The notes under the pieces are model-generated. The model had not been told where the DNA came from, did no database searches, and worked only from the letters and a program-made list of their open reading frames with translations. 64,000 nucleotides of DNA. Origin: Pyruvatibacter sp. HU-CL02332. Lineage in GTDB: Bacteria > Pseudomonadota > Alphaproteobacteria > CGMCC-115125. This document shows positions 29,237 to 38,948 of the stretch, in pieces (the stretch's first letter is position 1; each line of letters starts with the position of its first letter). Location: assembly GCF_040362765.1 (NCBI RefSeq), contig NZ_BAABWK010000001.1, positions 796,990-860,989 on the forward strand. Reading direction: 5' to 3'. Position numbers and translations under genes: made by a program.

Positions 29237-30178
29237 CTAGGCGCGCAGACTGTCGGCATTATCCAGATACCACTGGTAGGTACGTGCAATGCCTTGTTTC
29301 AATTGCACTTTTGGCGACCAGCCCATTCCCCGCAGCAGACTGCTGTCCATCAGCTTGCGCGGCGTACCGTCCGGTTTGCTGGCATCAAACACAAGTTCAC
29401 CGTCAAACCCGACGACCTCACACATGGTTTCAGCAAGCGCGCGGATCGAGACTTCTTCTCCCGTGCCCACATTGACGTGGCTCTCGCCGGAGTAGTGTTG
29501 AAGCAAATGCACCAGCGCGTCAGCACAATCATCCGCATACATGAACTCTCGCAAAGGCGCCCCACTGCCCCAGACTTCATAGCTCTTGTCACCGTTCACT
29601 TTGGCATTGTGCACCTTGACCATGAGAGCCGGCAGCACATGGGATGACTGCAGATCAAAATTGTCGTTGAAGCCGTACATATTGGTGGGCATGGCCGAAA
29701 TGAAATCGCACCCATGCTGTTTGCGATAGGCCTGACACATCTTGATGCCGGCAATCTTGGCGATCGCATACCATTCGTTTGTCGGCTCAAGAGGCCCGGT
29801 CAGCAGGGCGTCTTCGCGCATCGGCTGATCTGCAAGTTTGGGGTAGATACACGACGACCCTAGAAACAGCAGCTTCTCGACCTGCGCCTCAAAGGCTGCA
29901 TGAATGAGGTTCGCCTCAATCATCAGGTTGTCGTAGAGAAAATCAGCCGGCTGCGTATCGTTCGCCAGAATACCGCCCACCTTGGCCGCCGCGACAATGA
30001 GAGCATCAGGCTTTGCATCGGCCATCCAGGCATGAACAGCCTTCTGATCACGCAGATCAACATCGCCGCGCGTCGTTGTCAGAACCTCGCAGTCCTCAGA
30101 TGCAAGCCTGCGATGGACGGCAGACCCCACCATGCCCGCATGGCCAGCCAGGTAAATGCGTTTGCCTACAAGATCCAT
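29237..30178 (-). CDS. fcl: GDP-L-fucose synthase
   Basis: The 313-residue enzyme has GHAGMVG at residues 12-18, the NAD(P)-binding AAAKVGGILAN at 63-73, FLGSSCIYPK with the catalytic Ser/Cys at 106-114, and Tyr137-xxx-Lys141 (EWYAIAK). These are diagnostic for Fcl/WcaG, which epimerises and reduces GDP-4-keto-6-deoxymannose to GDP-L-fucose. It directly follows gmd with a 3-base gap, as in most gmd-fcl operons, and has no separate ribosome site, so translational coupling is likely. Confidence 0.95.
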   Translation of the reverse strand: MDLVGKRIYLAGHAGMVGSAVHRRLASEDCEVLTTTRGDVDLRDQKAVHAWMADAKPDALIVAAAKVGGILANDTQPADFLYDNLMIEANLIHAAFEAQVEKLLFLGSSCIYPKLADQPMREDALLTGPLEPTNEWYAIAKIAGIKMCQAYRKQHGCDFISAMPTNMYGFNDNFDLQSSHVLPALMVKVHNAKVNGDKSYEVWGSGAPLREFMYADDCADALVHLLQHYSGESHVNVGTGEEVSIRALAETMCEVVGFDGELVFDASKPDGTPRKLMDSSLLRGMGWSPKVQLKQGIARTYQWYLDNADSLRA

Positions 30179-30181
30179 GGA

Positions 30182-31231
30182 TCAGGCGTTCGACTTGAGA
30201 AGGGCCAGATCAGCGGCAACCATTTCGGAAACCAGCTGCTTGAAGGGCGTCGTATGCGTCCAGCCCAGCTTGTCCTTCGCTTTGGTCGGATCACCCAGCA
30301 ACAGGTCCACTTCGGTCGGACGGAAATAGCGCGGATCAACTTCCACAAGGACCTTGCCCGTCTTGGCGCAAGCACCCTTTTCGTCAACACCTTCACCTGA
30401 CCATTCAATGGTCACGCCGGTTTCTGCGAAGGCCAACTCGACAAACTCACGAACCGGATGCGTCTCGCCTGTCGCGAGCACAAAATCGTCCGGCTCATCC
30501 TGCTGCACAATCCGCCACATGCCTTCCACATAGTCGCGCGCATGACCCCAGTCGCGCTTGGCGTCCAGATTGCCCAGATAGAGTTTGTCCTGCTGACCAA
30601 GCTCGATCGCAGCAACGGCACGGGTGATCTTGCGCGTGACGAAAGTCTCTCCACGCGTTGGGCCCTCGTGATTGAACAGGATGCCATTCGACGCGTGCAT
30701 CCCATAGCCTTCGCGGTAGTTCACCGTAATCCAGTAGGCATACAGCTTGGCAGCAGCATAGGGACTGCGCGGATAGAAGGGTGTCGTTTCGCTCTGCGGG
30801 GTTTCCTGCACCTTGCCGTAAAGCTCAGACGTAGATGCCTGATAGAACCGCGCCGTCTTCTCCATCCCCAGAATGCGCATGGCTTCCAGAAAGCGCAGCG
30901 TACCAATGGCATCAGAGTTGGCCGTGTATTCGGGCGTTTCAAAACTCACCTGCACGTGGCTCTGCGCCGCGAGATTGTAAATCTCGTCCGGCTGCACTTC
31001 CTGCACGATGCGGATGAGGTTTGTTGAGTCTGTCAGGTCGCCATAGTGCATCTCGAAATGCCGGTCATCTTCATGCGGATCAACATATAGATGATCCACC
31101 CGACCGGTATTGAATGACGACGACCGCCGCTTGATGCCATGCACCTTGTAGCCTTTGGAAAGCAGCAGCTCCGCCAGATAGGCGCCATCCTGCCCGGTCA
31201 CACCAGAGATAAGGGCTGTTTTTTGGGTCAT
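30182..31231 (-). CDS. gmd: GDP-mannose 4,6-dehydratase
   Basis: The 349-residue enzyme from the ATG at 31231 has [15 protein letters not shown], the NADP-binding [15 protein letters not shown] at 35-49, the catalytic STSE (133-136) and Tyr158-xxx-Lys162, and [19 protein letters not shown]. These match canonical Gmd. A start at 31273 would add 14 residues unlike the family. It converts GDP-mannose to GDP-4-keto-6-deoxymannose, feeding fcl downstream. A GGAAG lies just before the ATG. Confidence 0.95.
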   Translation of the reverse strand: MTQKTALISGVTGQDGAYLAELLLSKGYKVHGIKRRSSSFNTGRVDHLYVDPHEDDRHFEMHYGDLTDSTNLIRIVQEVQPDEIYNLAAQSHVQVSFETPEYTANSDAIGTLRFLEAMRILGMEKTARFYQASTSELYGKVQETPQSETTPFYPRSPYAAAKLYAYWITVNYREGYGMHASNGILFNHEGPTRGETFVTRKITRAVAAIELGQQDKLYLGNLDAKRDWGHARDYVEGMWRIVQQDEPDDFVLATGETHPVREFVELAFAETGVTIEWSGEGVDEKGACAKTGKVLVEVDPRYFRPTEVDLLLGDPTKAKDKLGWTHTTPFKQLVSEMVAADLALLKSNA

Positions 31232-31388
31232 TTGGCTTCCAACACATGAACAAGGACGTCGCGACACCACCAAGGCGGCATATCACGGCCCCTTCTTAGC
31301 GGGCCTGATTGCACATTTGAAGATGGCAGAGATACTCCCAAAACGTGTGAAAAGCGTAACGCGAGCCCTCAGCAGGCTCCACAAACGA

Positions 31389-31425
31389 GAAATGCCGCCT
31401 CCCGGATCACGGAAGACGGCATTTC
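31389..31425 (-). terminator. hairpin after cysNC
   Basis: GAAATGCCG (31389-31397) and CGGCATTTC (31417-31425) pair perfectly over 9 bp, and the inside continues with CT/AG and CCG/CGG pairs separated by C/A mismatches. On the minus strand the stem is followed by TCGTTTGTGG. It lies 29 bases past the cysNC stop and may separate the sulfate genes from the gmd operon. Confidence 0.65.
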
Positions 31426-31453
31426 AATTTGTCAGTTCAGCTGCCAGACGGGT

Positions 31454-33376
31454 CTAGACGCGGAAATTCGCTTCCACGTAGTCAACCAGCTGCTGCACGC
31501 AATCCTCGATGTCACAGGCAGACGTATCGACCGTCAGCTGCGGTGCATCAGGCGCTTCATAAGGGGCCGAGATACCAGTGAATTCCTTGATCTCGCCGGT
31601 ACGGGCCTTCTTGTAGAGACCCTTGGGATCACGTTCCTCACAGGTCTCGAGGTCTGCCGCCACATACACCTCATGGAAGTGCTCACCGGCTGCCTCACGC
31701 GCCCTGTCGCGGTCAGACCGGTAGGGAGAAATAAACGACGTGATGGCAATGGCGCCGGACTGCGCAAACAGCGCCGACACTTCACCAACGCGGCGAATGT
31801 TCTCCGCCCGGTCCTCGGGTGAGAACCCGAGATTGGCATTGAGGCCATGGCGCACATTGTCGCCGTCCAGCACAAAAGCATTCATGCCTTTTTCGAACAG
31901 CCGCTTTTCAAGCTCGACGGCCAGTGTGGATTTGCCGGCGCCTGAAAGCCCGGTGAGCCAAAGCACGCCACCCTTGTGGCCATTGCGCACAGCACGGGCG
32001 TCCAGCGTAATCCCGTGCTCCACCTTTGTGATGTTGGTGGACTTCTGGGTGATCAGGTCACGCTGGTCCGCATACCCTTCCATGGAGATGATGCCACCGC
32101 CGGAAATGTCATAGCCATCAATCAGCACAAAGCGGCCGGTACGCGGGCTGTCCACAAAGCTGTCCAGCGCCAGCATGCGCTTGGAGCGCAACACGATTTC
32201 AGCCACCTGGTTGCGCTCAACCTGACCAGCATCCGTCGCGGAAAGATCGGTCGTATCGATGATACGCTCGATCTCCTGCACCTGAACGCGCGCCTCAAAC
32301 GTGTTGAGCTTGAGCTTGTACGTCTTACCGACTGTCAAAGGTTCTTTGCCAAGCCAGAAAAGCCGTGCACGGAACACATCCGTTTCAATCGGCGCTTCTT
32401 CCACATGGCTGGCCATATCGCCACGCTCGACAAAAATCTGTTCATCCAGGGTCACGCCAACGCTTTCGCCGGCTTGCGCGGATTGTGGGTTCACAAACTC
32501 GCCCTTGGATGACCAGCCTTCGATGCTCGCTACCTTGGCGCTCTTGTTTGAGGGCGAGAACACAAGTGTGTCGCCCACATTCAAGGAACCAGCTTCAAGA
32601 CGCCCAGCAATGATGCGGCGCGTATCAAACTTGTAAACATCCTGGATAGGGAACCGCAGCGCCTGATCCACGGTCGGTGCCGACGGCAGGAAGCTGTCCA
32701 GCGCCTTCACAACGGTTGGGCCTTTGTACCAGGCCATATTGGTGGACTGCTCGGCGATGTTGTCGCCTTCGCGCGCGGACACCGGAATAACAAAAGTCGG
32801 CGTCACACCAATGGATGTGAGGTAATCGCGATATTCTTCCTCAATGAGGTCGAACTGCTCCTGCTCATAATCCACCATGTCCATCTTGTTGACGGCCACG
32901 GCCACCTGACGAATGCCCATGAGGTGCAGCAGATACCCATGACGGCGTGACTGCTCACGCACACCTTCTGCGGCATCGATGATCAGCAGCGCTGCATCAG
33001 ACTGGGCAGCACCGGTGATCATGTTCTTGAGGAATTCTTTGTGACCCGGCGCATCAATGATCGTGTAGTCGCGCTGATCCGTCTTGAACCAGATCTGCGA
33101 CGTATCAATTGTGATGCCCTGGTCACGTTCTGCCTGCATGGCGTCCATCAAGAACGCCCACTCAAACGGCATGCCGCGACGCTCACACATGGCCTGAATG
33201 GCCTCATACTTGCCTTCGGGCAGCGAGCCAGTGTCGTGGAACAGGCGGCCCACAAGTGTCGACTTGCCGTGGTCCACATGCCCCACGATCACGATACGCA
33301 GAAGGTCGCGCACGCGCTGGGCAAGGGCTGCTTCGTCGTCATTTACTGAAGCGAGATTGACTGATGTATTGGTCAT
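31454..33376 (-). CDS. cysNC: bifunctional sulfate adenylyltransferase subunit 1 / adenylylsulfate kinase
   Basis: The 640-residue fusion has an N-terminal CysN GTPase (GHVDHGKST at 32-40, [12 protein letters not shown]) with its elongation-factor-like beta-barrels, and a C-terminal CysC kinase from about residue 465 (P-loop GLSGAGKST at 476-484, [33 protein letters not shown]). It drives ATP sulfurylase with GTP and then phosphorylates APS to PAPS, the sulfate donor. NodQ has the same fusion and serves sulfation. GGGAG lies 9 bases before the ATG. It follows cysD by 15 bases. Its place inside a polysaccharide locus suggests sulfation rather than, or in addition to, cysteine synthesis. Confidence 0.94.
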   Translation of the reverse strand: MTNTSVNLASVNDDEAALAQRVRDLLRIVIVGHVDHGKSTLVGRLFHDTGSLPEGKYEAIQAMCERRGMPFEWAFLMDAMQAERDQGITIDTSQIWFKTDQRDYTIIDAPGHKEFLKNMITGAAQSDAALLIIDAAEGVREQSRRHGYLLHLMGIRQVAVAVNKMDMVDYEQEQFDLIEEEYRDYLTSIGVTPTFVIPVSAREGDNIAEQSTNMAWYKGPTVVKALDSFLPSAPTVDQALRFPIQDVYKFDTRRIIAGRLEAGSLNVGDTLVFSPSNKSAKVASIEGWSSKGEFVNPQSAQAGESVGVTLDEQIFVERGDMASHVEEAPIETDVFRARLFWLGKEPLTVGKTYKLKLNTFEARVQVQEIERIIDTTDLSATDAGQVERNQVAEIVLRSKRMLALDSFVDSPRTGRFVLIDGYDISGGGIISMEGYADQRDLITQKSTNITKVEHGITLDARAVRNGHKGGVLWLTGLSGAGKSTLAVELEKRLFEKGMNAFVLDGDNVRHGLNANLGFSPEDRAENIRRVGEVSALFAQSGAIAITSFISPYRSDRDRAREAAGEHFHEVYVAADLETCEERDPKGLYKKARTGEIKEFTGISAPYEAPDAPQLTVDTSACDIEDCVQQLVDYVEANFRV

Positions 33377-33391
33377 GATTTCTGCTCCCGC

Positions 33392-34186
33392 CTACATGTA
33401 GCCATCGGCACGAAGGCGCTCGAAAGCATCCTCCGAGTCATGGTCCATGGCGCGACCTGCGCGCTCTTCGGTCTTGATGGTCTCAAGCTCGGCAATGATC
33501 TCTTCGATGTTGGACGCATGGCTATCAATCGGGAAGGTGATGCCCTTCTCGCCGAGTGACCGGAACCGCTTGCCGTCTTTGGCAAAGTAGAGTGGCACCA
33601 GAGGAATTTCTTCACGCTGGATGTACCGCCACACATCGAGTTCTGTCCAATGCAGGAGCGGATGAATACGAATGTGCGTACCGTCGGGATAGTCTGTCTT
33701 GTACTGGTCCCAGAACTCCGGCGGCTGGTCACGGAAGTCCCACTGGCCATCAAGGCCGCGCGGGCTGAACACACGCTCCTTGGCGCGCATGGACTGCTCG
33801 TCGCGACGGATACCGGTGATGAGACCGTTAAATCCGTACTTTTCGATCGCTTCCTTCACACCGGCCGTCTTGCGCGCAGCAAGGCGCGACGCAGGTGGCA
33901 GGGTCGGGTCAATCTTCTCAATCGGAGGGCACTCGTCCTTGATGAGCTTGAGGTCCCATTCCTTGGTGTAGCGATCCCGGAATTCATAGGTCTCGTCAAA
34001 TTCGAGACCCGTATCGAGATGGGCTACAGGAAACGGCAGATGTCCGAAAAATGCCTTGCGCGAGAGCCAGATCATCACGTTGGAATCTTTGCCCAACGAC
34101 CAAAGCATCGCGATGTTGTCGATCCGGTTGAACGCTTCACGCAGAATATAAATGCTCTGCGCCTCAAGCTGGTCGAGACGGTCCAT
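33392..34186 (-). CDS. cysD: sulfate adenylyltransferase subunit 2, short variant
   Basis: The 264-residue PP-loop ATPase has SLGKDS at 30-35, HLDTGLEFDETYEFRD, GIRRDEQSMRAKERVFSPR and a C-terminal GRAMDHDSEDAFERLRADGYM that matches CysD ends. It is about 40 residues shorter than the usual ~300. The segment that in classical CysD carries RFRTLGCWPLTGAV reads RFRSLGEKGITFPIDS, so it belongs to a divergent subgroup. It joins sulfate to ATP with CysN, giving APS. GGAGG 8 bases before the ATG fixes the start. It is the first gene of cysD-cysNC, divergent from the sugar transferase gene. Confidence 0.9.
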   Translation of the reverse strand: MDRLDQLEAQSIYILREAFNRIDNIAMLWSLGKDSNVMIWLSRKAFFGHLPFPVAHLDTGLEFDETYEFRDRYTKEWDLKLIKDECPPIEKIDPTLPPASRLAARKTAGVKEAIEKYGFNGLITGIRRDEQSMRAKERVFSPRGLDGQWDFRDQPPEFWDQYKTDYPDGTHIRIHPLLHWTELDVWRYIQREEIPLVPLYFAKDGKRFRSLGEKGITFPIDSHASNIEEIIAELETIKTEERAGRAMDHDSEDAFERLRADGYM

Positions 34187-34598
34187 TTTCTGGCCTCCAC
34201 ACTCGAAAATTGCTGCTGGCTTGATGATGAGCGAAATCTCTGCCGCACCACGCCGCCGTCTGGCAGATACACCCTGCCGCTTGACGGGCTAGATAATTAT
34301 CCACCCACATAATGTCAAATATATTATTACACAAAATTTATTGTGAAATATTCGATGTCAGGGCCCAACACACTCAAATTGTGAGCGCCCCCGCAACCAA
34401 GTGGCCCACCAATTGCTCCATGTCTGACAAGTGCCCCAAACCTGTTCTAGAAGAGCACAACCTGAGTATGCCTATTTATCGCTTTCCAATCATCGTCAGG
34501 ACGGCGCATAGTATGCCGCATCGCAGCAATAGGATTGAAGAACAGTCTGCTTTCAACAAGTTAGCGCAGATGCATATCTGCTGCCTGGCGGCGCGATA
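34187..34598. other. AT-rich intergenic region between divergent cysD and sugar transferase gene
   Basis: These 412 bases hold no supported gene and contain the most AT-rich stretch of the locus (about 34285-34370). It should contain promoters for both directions. A 24-base imperfect palindrome inside it is listed separately. Confidence 0.45.
34326..34349. promoter_or_regulatory. candidate operator palindrome
   Basis: The half-sites ATT-A-CACAA (34326-34334) and TTGTG-A-AAT (34341-34349) are mirror-symmetric around AATTTA, with 8 of 9 positions paired. It sits between two divergent operons, 140 bases before cysD and 250 before the transferase gene, so one regulator could act on both. Chance occurrence in AT-rich DNA is possible. 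Confidence 0.35.
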
Positions 34599-36110
34599 AT
34601 GACTGACCACATGATCAAGCCCGAGCCCGACGAAAACACCCCGGACACAGGGTCAGGGCATGCCTCTGGCACACCACAACCGGCGAGCGCTCCCAAGAGC
34701 GCCGTGCGGCGTGGATCACTCGTTCGCGTTATCAGCGAAAGCGCTGCCCTGATTGATGTTGCGGCCATTATGCTGACGGCCTTTACAGCCGAACTCATAT
34801 ACTCCGGCATCGTGGTTCAGGCTCCGATAGACTTTCAGCGCACCTTCGGCCTGAGTCTCATTGCCAGCATCGCGACTGTCGGCATTTTTGCCTATCTGCG
34901 CCTATACCGCAGCGACAACGTGCTGCGACCACGATATGCCAGCCTGCAAAAAACAGTCGCTGGCTGGATCGTGGTCATCATTGGCTTGATCGTGATGGCA
35001 TTCCTTACCAAGACCTCCGAAGACTTTTCCCGCGGCTGGGTGATGTTGTGGGCAATCGCGACGCCCGCCGTCATTCTCTCGGGCCGGTTTGTCGTCCGGC
35101 AGCTTGCAACGTGGATGATTGGGCAGGGCCGCCTGGCACGTCACGTTGCGATCGTCGGGGCAGGCCCTGTCGCTGACCGACTGGCTCTTCACCTGCGCAA
35201 CCGAAATCCCGAACTGGTTCTTGTCGGCGTCTTTGACGATCGTTCGACAGGCCGCGAGCCTGGCGAAGGGACGCTGGCGCCGATCGGAACCACAAAGGAC
35301 CTTGTCGCCCGTGGCCAGCGCGATCCCCTGGACGAGATCATCATTACGGTCCCGATGAATGCGCGTGCGCGCCTAGATCGGCTGATTGACACCCTTGCTG
35401 TCCTGCCGGTTGATATCCGTGTGTGCCCCGGCATGCCCGTTATTGAAGGTTCTGTCCCGCGGGTGAGCTATCTCGATGATATGCCACTCATCTCGGCCCT
35501 GAAGCGTCCAATCGGCGAATGGTCCTGGATGGCCAAGGCCGCTTTTGACCGTGTGGCAGCGACACTGCTGCTCATTCTTGTTGCGCCCTTGATGGCACTT
35601 ATCGCCCTGGCCGTTCGCCTTGAAAGCAAGGGTCCTGCCCTGTTCCGTCAACGCCGCCATGGCTTCAACCATGAAATTATTACGGTGCTGAAATTCCGCA
35701 GCATGAGCGTGATGGAAGACGGCGGTGCCGTGAAACAGGCCAGCAAGAACGACAATCGCATCACGCGTCTGGGCGCCATCCTCCGCCGCACAAGCCTCGA
35801 TGAACTCCCACAGCTCATCAACGTCATCAAAGGGGACATGTCGCTGGTCGGACCGCGCCCGCATGCGCTCACTCACAATGACCACTATGCCAAAATCATT
35901 GGCCACTACGCCAACCGCCACCGGGTCAAGCCCGGCATCACGGGACTGGCGCAAGTAAATGGTCTGCGCGGCGAAACAGATACGCCGGACAAGATGGCCG
36001 CGCGCATCAAGTATGACCTCTACTACATCGACAATTGGTCCATCTGGCTGGACATCAAGATACTCATCCGGACCGCCATCGTGGTGCCGTTCCAAAAGAC
36101 CGCTTACTAA
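34599..36110 (+). CDS. polyprenyl-phosphate hexose-1-phosphate transferase, full length (WcaJ/WbaP type)
   Basis: The 503-residue protein has a polar N-terminus, four membrane helices (about 50-165), a CoA-binding-like Rossmann region ([18 protein letters not shown] near 187), a further helix at about 315 and the catalytic bacterial sugar transferase domain: [34 protein letters not shown] and [20 protein letters not shown]. This is the undecaprenyl-phosphate glucose phosphotransferase architecture. It should start a repeat unit on the lipid carrier at the inner membrane. It opens the plus-strand assembly operon that continues through 40157. The ribosome site is weak (GGCGGCG). Confidence 0.92.
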   Translation: MTDHMIKPEPDENTPDTGSGHASGTPQPASAPKSAVRRGSLVRVISESAALIDVAAIMLTAFTAELIYSGIVVQAPIDFQRTFGLSLIASIATVGIFAYLRLYRSDNVLRPRYASLQKTVAGWIVVIIGLIVMAFLTKTSEDFSRGWVMLWAIATPAVILSGRFVVRQLATWMIGQGRLARHVAIVGAGPVADRLALHLRNRNPELVLVGVFDDRSTGREPGEGTLAPIGTTKDLVARGQRDPLDEIIITVPMNARARLDRLIDTLAVLPVDIRVCPGMPVIEGSVPRVSYLDDMPLISALKRPIGEWSWMAKAAFDRVAATLLLILVAPLMALIALAVRLESKGPALFRQRRHGFNHEIITVLKFRSMSVMEDGGAVKQASKNDNRITRLGAILRRTSLDELPQLINVIKGDMSLVGPRPHALTHNDHYAKIIGHYANRHRVKPGITGLAQVNGLRGETDTPDKMAARIKYDLYYIDNWSIWLDIKILIRTAIVVPFQKTAY

Positions 36111-36160
36111 ACATCAGAGCGTCACATCGCGACACCACTTTTGTAGAAGTTTCAGGTGCC

Positions 36161-37450
36161 ATGCGCATTCTCATTCACGGCATCAACTACGCGCCCGATG
36201 AAATCGGCATCCCCAAATACACGACCGAAATGGCAGAGTGGTTTGCCGCACGCGGCCATCAGGTGCGCGTCGTCACGGCACCACCCTACTATCCAGCCTG
36301 GAAAGTGCCCTCAGCCTATAAACGCCTGCGCAAATGGCGCGAGACCCTGAACAAAGTGCGCATCGTTCGGTGTCCCATCTATGTGCCGAATAACCCAACC
36401 GGCCTGAAACGGCTGTTGCACCTCACGTCATTTGCCATCACCAGCGCCCTTCCAGCCATGCTGATAGCCACGTTCTGGCGTCCTCATGTAGTCATGGGCA
36501 TTGCACCGGCTCTTACGTCGGCACCAGCCACATGGATGGCGGCAAGACTGGGCGGCAGTGCAGCCTGGCTTCACATCCAGGACTTTGAACTGGATGCTGC
36601 CTTTGAAATGGGTCTGCTCAAGGGAGAAAGGTCACGGGGCATTGCAGAAACCATCGAGAGGTGGATCCTCCGTCGCTTTGACCGCGTCTCGACAATCTCC
36701 AAAAAAATGATGGAAGGCCTGGAGCGCAAAGGCGTTAACCCAAAATCCATCCGCGAACTGAGAAACTGGGTCGACGTAAACGCCATCCAGCCCATGTCGG
36801 ACCCTTCACCCTTTCGCGCGGAATGGGGGGCATCGGCGGACGACATCATCTGCCTGTATTCAGGTAACATTGCCAACAAGCAGGGCCTGGAAATCATCAT
36901 AGATGCCGCTGATCACCTGGCTAAGCAGGAGCACATCAAATTTGTGGTGTGCGGGCAGGGATCCGGCCATGCGGCTTTCAGCGCTCAAGCTCAATCGCGA
37001 CCCAACATAACAATGCTGCCGCTTCAGCCATTCGAACATCTCAACGCGCTGCTGAATGCAGCTGACATCCACATGCTGCCTCAAAAAGCGGGAGCAGCAG
37101 ATCTGGTGCTGCCATCCAAACTGACAGGCATGCTTGCGTCTGGTCGCCCGGTGGTGGCTACAGCCGAAGACGGTAGCGGCTTAGCCAGCGAGGTAGACGG
37201 CTGCGGCATCACCACGCCACCGGAGGATGCCAAGGCCTTTGCTGAGGCAATTCAGGAACTCGCCGATACCCCCGCACTCAGGGACACACTGGGAAAAGCC
37301 GCGCGCGCAGCAGCCCTGGCCCGCCTTGACGTGAACGCGATCCTTGCCCGGGCAGAAGCTGAATTTGCGATGATCTTGGAAGGGGCAACCTCCCAGGCGG
37401 ACACGACCACTTCCGCCGGCGGCTCCATCAATCCTCCGGAGGGCCAGTGA
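36161..37450 (+). CDS. GT4-family glycosyltransferase (WcaI-like)
   Basis: The 429-residue enzyme begins MRILIHGINYAPDEIGIPKY, the WcaI-type opening, and shows GT-B features: VVTAPPYYP, WLHIQDFELDAAFEMG, RFDRVSTISKKM, then LYSGNIANKQGLEIII, the donor-site LPSKLTGMLASGRPVVA and a Glu-rich C-terminus. A retaining transfer of a fucosyl- or mannosyl-type sugar is typical of this family, but the donor is not certain. The ATG at 36161 was chosen since it starts the family's N-terminal strand; an earlier start at 36035 lies inside the preceding gene. It is followed after one base by the FkbM gene. Confidence 0.88.
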   Translation: MRILIHGINYAPDEIGIPKYTTEMAEWFAARGHQVRVVTAPPYYPAWKVPSAYKRLRKWRETLNKVRIVRCPIYVPNNPTGLKRLLHLTSFAITSALPAMLIATFWRPHVVMGIAPALTSAPATWMAARLGGSAAWLHIQDFELDAAFEMGLLKGERSRGIAETIERWILRRFDRVSTISKKMMEGLERKGVNPKSIRELRNWVDVNAIQPMSDPSPFRAEWGASADDIICLYSGNIANKQGLEIIIDAADHLAKQEHIKFVVCGQGSGHAAFSAQAQSRPNITMLPLQPFEHLNALLNAADIHMLPQKAGAADLVLPSKLTGMLASGRPVVATAEDGSGLASEVDGCGITTPPEDAKAFAEAIQELADTPALRDTLGKAARAAALARLDVNAILARAEAEFAMILEGATSQADTTTSAGGSINPPEGQ

Positions 37451-37451
37451 C

Positions 37452-38174
37452 ATGGCCTCCATCGCAAAACTCGCAGCCCTTGCCCTTCACCCAAAAAGCT
37501 GGCCTGCCTTGGCCAAAAAAATTGCACCAACCATTGAGCATCGCACCGCTCTGGGCGCGTTCGACTTCAAGACCGTAATTGACGTCGGCGCCAACAAGGG
37601 TCAGTTCGGCTACTTCGCCAAAATGCAATGGCCGGATGCGGACATACATTGCTTCGAGCCCTTGCCCGGCCCCGGTGCTCGCTTGACTGATCTGCTGAAG
37701 GACAGGGTCACACTGCACACCTGCGCGCTCGGCAGCCAGGACGGCACCGCCGACATGCACGTTGCATCGCGAGAGGACTCCTCGTCACTTCTGGCTTTGG
37801 GATCTGCTCAAAAAAGCATGTTCGAAATGGACGAAGTCGGAACACACACCGTCGAAGTCAAACGGCTGGACGAGGTCATTACGCCCCCACTCCAGCGTCC
37901 AGCACTTCTCAAAATAGATGTGCAGGGTTTCGAGTATGAAGTGCTGGAAGGGTCTGCAGCACTGCTACCTAACGTGGATGCGGTTTTTGTCGAGGCGTCG
38001 TACGTCGAATTGTATGAAGGCCAGAAACTGGCAGACAGCGTGATCGCGCTTCTGGAGACGCAAGGCTTTACGCTCAGCGCAGCACATAATGAGCAACATG
38101 ATGCCAAGGGCACGCTTGTTCAGGCCGACTTGCTGTTCATCCCCACCCCGTCACACACCACTCACGCGTCATAG
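37452..38174 (+). CDS. FkbM-family methyltransferase
   Basis: The 240-residue protein has the SAM-binding IDVGANKGQFGYF at residues 43-55, the acidic HCFEPLPGPGARL and the C-terminal ALLKIDVQGFEYEVLEGS and VFVEASYVELYEGQ typical of FkbM. These enzymes O-methylate sugars in polysaccharides and antibiotics. GGAGGG 8 bases before the ATG supports the start. Position between a GT4 transferase and the GNGPSL protein points to methylation of one residue in the repeat unit, which one being unknown. Confidence 0.88.
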   Translation: MASIAKLAALALHPKSWPALAKKIAPTIEHRTALGAFDFKTVIDVGANKGQFGYFAKMQWPDADIHCFEPLPGPGARLTDLLKDRVTLHTCALGSQDGTADMHVASREDSSSLLALGSAQKSMFEMDEVGTHTVEVKRLDEVITPPLQRPALLKIDVQGFEYEVLEGSAALLPNVDAVFVEASYVELYEGQKLADSVIALLETQGFTLSAAHNEQHDAKGTLVQADLLFIPTPSHTTHAS

Positions 38175-38183
38175 GAATACAGG

Positions 38184-38948
38184 ATGCTGCGACACCTCCT
38201 TGGATGGACAAAACCCGCGCGATACGCCGCCGACAGCCTGCTGTTCAGCGCCCGAAACAAAAGCAACGCGCTCGAACCCCTCAAAGACAAATTCAAGGGC
38301 CAGCCGCTACTCGTGGTGGGCAATGGCCCCAGCCTCAACAACACACCGCTGGATGACTTCGCGCATATCCCCGCCATAGGCATGAATAAGATCGACCTGA
38401 TCTTCCCGCGCGTTACCTGGCGGCCAAGCGTTATCGTCTGCATCAACAACATGGTCGTGAAGCAGCACGCTGACGTGTTCGCAGCAAGCGACATCCCGGT
38501 CTATCTTGGTTGGAAATCCCGATGGTTTGCACCCCGCAGCCCATCCATCAACTATTTCAACATGACCCTTGCTGAAGACTTCAGCACGGACTTTTCAACC
38601 CACGTTGGCTCTGCAGCAACCGTTACCTACCCGGCCCTTCAACTCGCCCACTATATGGGCGCAGATCCGGTGATTGTTGTGGGTGTTGATCACAGCTTCA
38701 ACAAGACCGGCAAGGACCACGCCTACGAAAAGCGCGAAGGTGACGACGTTAATCACTTTGACCCAAACTACTTCAAAGCAGGAACCTATTGGGGCCTGCC
38801 CAATCTGGACGCCAGTGAACGCGTCTACTGGCGCGCACGCCAGGCCTTCGAAGAATCCGGCCGACGCATTGTTGATGCCACCATCGGCGGTAAACTAGAG
38901 GTATTTGAGAAAGTCTCGATCGAGGAAGCCGTGAGGATGGCAAGCTAG
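38184..38948 (+). CDS. GNGPSL-motif protein, DUF115/Maf- or sialyltransferase-like
   Basis: The 254-residue protein has the N-terminal motif VVGNGPSL (44-51), GMNKIDL, VCINNMVVKQ, GSAATVTYPALQLAHYMGADPVIVVGVDHSF and a closing GGKLEVFEKVSIEEAV. The NGPSL turn followed by an Asn/His-rich nucleotide site occurs in DUF115/MptE-like proteins, flagellin glycosylation factors (Maf) and GT42 sialyltransferases, several of which use CMP-activated acid sugars. A CMP-sugar synthetase is encoded at 43476. A CMP-sugar transferase role is therefore an attractive inference, not a demonstrated one. It directly precedes the ligase-like gene, whose ATG follows its TAG. Confidence 0.7.
   Translation: MLRHLLGWTKPARYAADSLLFSARNKSNALEPLKDKFKGQPLLVVGNGPSLNNTPLDDFAHIPAIGMNKIDLIFPRVTWRPSVIVCINNMVVKQHADVFAASDIPVYLGWKSRWFAPRSPSINYFNMTLAEDFSTDFSTHVGSAATVTYPALQLAHYMGADPVIVVGVDHSFNKTGKDHAYEKREGDDVNHFDPNYFKAGTYWGLPNLDASERVYWRARQAFEESGRRIVDATIGGKLEVFEKVSIEEAVRMAS

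Noticed and set aside
34312-34599. 95-codon reading frame in the cysD/transferase intergenic region
   Set aside because: It has no ribosome site, mixed composition, no recognisable domain and lies across the AT-rich promoter area; it touches the next start codon only by chance.
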